Part shown: piece by piece, positions 4,460-6,591 of the stretch
Layout: each line of letters starts with the position of its first letter
How positions within the stretch are numbered: position 1 is the first letter of the stretch
Source: Pseudomonadota bacterium
GTDB taxonomy: Bacteria; Pseudomonadota; Alphaproteobacteria; Rhizobiales; Rhizobiaceae
Assembly (NCBI GenBank): GCA_023390055.1
Contig: JAEWDP010000105.1
Location: 1 to 6,591, forward strand
Length of the DNA stretch: 6,591 nt
Reading direction: 5' to 3'
Notes under the pieces: generated by a model
The model's input: the letters and a program-made list of their open reading frames with translations, nothing else
The model's database searches: none
What the model was told of the DNA's origin: nothing
Made by a program: the position numbers and the translations under genes

Positions 4460-6010
4460 ATGGAAGCGGCAACTGCAACGACGAATACGACAAGGAGAAG
4501 AGCGCGTGGCGTGCGGGCACGCAGGGAGGACGCGACCAAGCGCCTTGGTGTCCCTTATATCATACGCAACATTCCGACCTTGGATGTTCTTTCGGAGGAA
4601 AATCTCCAAAAGATCGAGCGGACTGCCGATCGGATATTGGCCGAGATCGGTATCGAATTTCGCGACGATCCGGTTGCAATCGATCACTGGAAGCGTGCGG
4701 GCGCGAAAGTTGACGGCCTGCTCGTTCGCTTTGAACCCGGCATGTTGCGAGAGATTGTCGCCTCTGTGCCCGCCACGTTCACGCAATATGCGCGCAACCC
4801 CGCAAATAATGTGGTGATCGGCGGCGACAATGTCGTGTTTGCGCCGGCCTACGGTTCCCCCTTCGTCATGGACCTCGACAAGGGACGCCGTTACGGAACG
4901 CTCACGGATTTTCAGGATTTCATAAAGCTCGCCCAGTCGTCACCCTGGTTGCATCATTCCGGGGGCACCATCTGCGAACCGGTTGATGTCGCGGTCAACA
5001 AGCGCCATCTCGACATGGTCTATAGCCATATCAGGTTCTCTGATCGGCCCTTCATGGGATCGATCACCGCCGAGGACCGTGCCGAAGATTCAATTGAAAT
5101 GGCCCGGATCCTCTTCGGTGCCGATTTTGTCGACCAGAACTGCGTCATCCTCGGCAACGTCAATGTCAATTCGCCGCTTGTCTGGGACGGGACGATGACG
5201 AACTCGCTGCGTGCCTATGCTCGAGCCAACCAGGCCGCCGTCATCGTGCCATTCATTCTCGGAGGTGCCATGGGCCCGGTGACGAATGCCGGCGCCATTG
5301 CACAGGCGTTTGCCGAGACCCTCGCAGGTTGCGCCCTGGCGCAACTCGAGCGCAAGGGCGCTCCTGTGATCTTCGGCAATTTCCTGTCCTCCATGTCGTT
5401 GCGATCCGGTTCGCCAACTTTTGGCACGCCTGAACCAGCCATCGGCTCCATGGTCATCGGTCAACTTGCCAGGCGGGCCAACCTTCCACTTCGTTGTGCC
5501 GGGAACTTCTCCAATTCCAAGCTTCCAGACGGGCAGGCGATGCAGGAAGGCGTCATGTCGATGCTGTCAGCCGTCCATTGCGGAGCAAACTTCATCCTGC
5601 ATGCGGCCGGCTTTCTGGATGGTCTTCTTGCCATGTCTTACGAAAAATTCGTGATGGATGCCGATTTTTGCGGTGCGTTGCACTCATATCTTGCCGGGGT
5701 GACGGTCGATGACAATGCACTTGCTTTCGACGCCTTCGAGGAGGTCGGACCAGGTAGTCATTTTCTGGGATCTGCCCATACCATGCGAAACTATCAGGAC
5801 GCCTTCTGGGATTCGACCCTCAGCGACAACGAGCCCTTCGAAAAATGGAGTGAGGAGGGCGGTTCGACCGATATGGCGACACGCGCCAATCGCCAATGGA
5901 AGAAGATGCTTGCCGAATATGAGGCGCCGCCATTGGATGATGCCGTTGATGCGGCCCTTTGCGATTTTATCGCCCGTAAGAAGTCACAGGTTGACGACAC
6001 CTGGTACTGA
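4460..6010 (+). CDS. Trimethylamine methyltransferase (MttB) superfamily protein without pyrrolysine
   Basis: The MttB superfamily moves a methyl group from a methylated quaternary or tertiary amine to a corrinoid protein. Archaeal trimethylamine enzymes use pyrrolysine (in-frame UAG), whereas non-pyrrolysine members include the glycine betaine enzyme MtgB. This 516-residue protein has the family length and a continuous frame with no amber codon. Recognisable family segments are the N-terminal helix LSEENLQKIERTADRILAEIGI (44-65), YGSPFVMDLDKGRRYGTLTDF (131-151), the barrel strand ILGGAMGPVTNAGAIAQ (266-282), and the C-terminal signature PGSHFLGSAHTMRNY followed by SDNEPFEKW (about 431-463). 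The start at 4460 is fixed by GGGAGG (4448-4453) six nt upstream. An N-terminal basic stretch (TRRRARGVRARRE) precedes the domain. No corrinoid protein, reductive activator or methyltetrahydrofolate partner is in the window. Regulation is probably by the divergent LysR protein. The substrate cannot be told from sequence; betaine-like compounds are most plausible. Confidence 0.9.
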   Translation: MEAATATTNTTRRRARGVRARREDATKRLGVPYIIRNIPTLDVLSEENLQKIERTADRILAEIGIEFRDDPVAIDHWKRAGAKVDGLLVRFEPGMLREIVASVPATFTQYARNPANNVVIGGDNVVFAPAYGSPFVMDLDKGRRYGTLTDFQDFIKLAQSSPWLHHSGGTICEPVDVAVNKRHLDMVYSHIRFSDRPFMGSITAEDRAEDSIEMARILFGADFVDQNCVILGNVNVNSPLVWDGTMTNSLRAYARANQAAVIVPFILGGAMGPVTNAGAIAQAFAETLAGCALAQLERKGAPVIFGNFLSSMSLRSGSPTFGTPEPAIGSMVIGQLARRANLPLRCAGNFSNSKLPDGQAMQEGVMSMLSAVHCGANFILHAAGFLDGLLAMSYEKFVMDADFCGALHSYLAGVTVDDNALAFDAFEEVGPGSHFLGSAHTMRNYQDAFWDSTLSDNEPFEKWSEEGGSTDMATRANRQWKKMLAEYEAPPLDDAVDAALCDFIARKKSQVDDTWY

Positions 6011-6030
6011 GGAGCGAACAACTGCCTCTG

Positions 6031-6291
6031 CTAGCTGTCGGGGTAGTCGATGCTTCGGCGGCTGATCAGTTTAAGGCTGCGGTCAGGCTGGATGACATAG
6101 GTCTCTTCGAATGGTTGCCCGAACGCGTCGCGCAAGCGATTCGTCACGGTGCTGCCGACCGGAGCCAGCTTGAGCTTGCCCTCGGGTTGGCCTCCATACG
6201 TGATGCTGCCGGGGATAGGCTTAAGCGCCGTCGACGACTGTGTACAACCAGACAGGATTATGAGGCAGACAAGGCTTGTGAAATATCGCAT
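6031..6291 (-). CDS. Small hypothetical lipoprotein, 86 residues
   Basis: The protein starts MRYFTSLVCLIILSGCTQSS: a short basic n-region, a hydrophobic core and the lipobox LSGC with Cys16 as the lipidation site. This is a signal peptidase II signal giving a mature protein of about 71 residues. With Thr/Gln rather than Asp after the Cys, outer-membrane sorting is expected. The mature part is polar, with YGGQPEGKLKLAPVGSTVTNRLRDAFGQPFEETYVIQPDRSLKLISRR resembling a small beta-rich domain; I do not recognise a named family. ATG at 6291 is preceded by the purine-rich AGGGAAGAAG; longer upstream versions would read through non-coding sequence and lose the signal peptide. It converges on the mttB-like gene (20 bp between stops) and is divergent from tuf, so it is a monocistronic unit. 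Confidence 0.75.
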   Translation of the reverse strand: MRYFTSLVCLIILSGCTQSSTALKPIPGSITYGGQPEGKLKLAPVGSTVTNRLRDAFGQPFEETYVIQPDRSLKLISRRSIDYPDS

Positions 6292-6485
6292 ATGGCTTCT
6301 TCCCTTGATTTGATCGACACGTCTGGCTTTGCATTGCTTCGGTCGACATTGAAAGGAGCCGCTCACAGGGTAGGGGCGGCCGGGATACCTAGTATTTAAG
6401 TCTTGCGCATTTGCCGGGAAAGCCTTAAACGGCCACACCAAACCCGCGTGCCGGGTTCGCAACCCAAGTCCACAGGAAGCATTCA
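6292..6485. promoter_or_regulatory. Divergent control region between the lipoprotein gene and tuf
   Basis: These 194 bp must hold promoters for both genes. I see no hexamer pair good enough to call; TTGCGC (6403-6408) with TTAAAC (6425-6430) at 16 bp is a weak candidate for tuf. The tuf leader has two overlapping hairpins, AACCCG/CGGGTT (6441-6446 with 6452-6457) and GGGTT/AACCC (6453-6457 with 6461-6465). The tuf ribosome binding site AGGAAG is at 6474-6479, six nt before the ATG. Confidence 0.5.
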
Positions 6486-6591
6486 ATGGCAAAAAGCAAG
6501 TTTGAGCGGACCAAGCCGCACGTCAACATCGGTACGATTGGTCACGTTGACCACGGCAAGACATCCTTGACCGCAGCGATCACGAAGTTTT
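6486..6591 (+). CDS. tuf: Elongation factor Tu, N-terminal 35 codons (runs off the right edge)
   Basis: EF-Tu is the GTPase that delivers aminoacyl-tRNA to the ribosomal A site. The visible part reads [19 protein letters not shown] and continues [16 protein letters not shown]. The P-loop GHVDHGKT (residues 19-26) is the GTP-binding G1 motif and is characteristic of EF-Tu. ATG at 6486 has AGGAAG six nt upstream. The gene is truncated only by the window end. Its separation from rpsL-rpsG-fusA here suggests it is the tuf copy outside the str operon. In rhizobia such a copy commonly lies near the tRNA-Trp, secE and nusG genes, which would then be expected to follow to the right. Confidence 0.95.

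Noticed and set aside
4379..4786. Minus-strand frame opposite the 5' part of the mttB-like gene
   Set aside because: The plus strand has clear family motifs and a strong ribosome binding site. The antisense translation is rich in R/C and has no recognisable domain.
4460..6010. Pyrrolysine-encoding archaeal-type mttB
   Set aside because: There is no in-frame TAG in the gene and no pyl gene in the window; this is the non-pyrrolysine class.
6452..6459. CGGGTTCG shared with the tRNA-Gly T arm as a possible attachment-site repeat flanking the lysR-mttB module
   Set aside because: Only 8 bp match and the flanking bases diverge at once. There is no integrase between the copies, so it is not credible as attL/attR.
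6292..6492. N-terminal extension of the lipoprotein frame
   Set aside because: The upstream part would read the tuf leader in antisense and bury the lipobox signal inside the protein. The ATG at 6291 gives a complete signal peptide.

Overview
The window looks like chromosomal DNA of an alphaproteobacterium of the order Hyphomicrobiales (Rhizobiales), probably Rhizobiaceae or a close relative. The grounds are the N-terminus of the elongation factor Tu at the right edge ([17 protein letters not shown]), the rlmB / tRNA-Tyr / tRNA-Gly / tuf neighbourhood as I remember it from that group, and moderately GC-rich coding sequence. The genus cannot be settled from this sequence.

Left part (1-1065): accessory, partly decayed DNA. 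The first ~86 bases carry three 23-bp-period tandem copies that resemble the multi-repeat end of an IS21-type insertion sequence. They abut a minus-strand reading frame resembling the N-terminal core-binding domain of a tyrosine recombinase, which is cut off there. Just upstream, in the same minus-strand frame and separated by a single TGA, is a 99-codon hypothetical frame. A plus-strand hypothetical gene of 127 codons follows (609-992), then a hairpin-rich gap that separates it from the convergent cysQ.

Middle part (1066-3261): housekeeping genes. cysQ (3'(2'),5'-bisphosphate nucleotidase) and rlmB (23S rRNA Gm2251 2'-O-methyltransferase) lie on the minus strand. A good sigma70-type promoter, divergent from rlmB, drives tRNA-Tyr(GTA) and tRNA-Gly(TCC) on the plus strand. 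tRNA-Gly is followed by about 196 bp without a protein gene, containing a possible four-way-junction RNA fold and an isolated strong ribosome binding site in front of ATG-TGA.

Right part (3458-6591): a divergent regulator/enzyme pair, a GcvA-like LysR regulator (minus) and a trimethylamine methyltransferase (MttB)-family protein without pyrrolysine (plus). They share an 81-90 bp control region with a perfect T-N11-A palindrome sitting on the regulator's start codon. A small lipoprotein gene converges on the mttB-like gene with only 20 bp between stops. Finally the first 35 codons of tuf begin at 6486. The lysR-mttB pair looks like a self-contained metabolic module lying between the tRNA genes and tuf. 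Its C1-methyl donor and its corrinoid partner are not in the window.

I found no CRISPR array, defence system or complete mobile element. The most interesting items are the LysR operator on the start codon, the orphan non-pyrrolysine MttB module, the interrupted recombinase, and two structured noncoding stretches (3289-3366 and 6441-6465).
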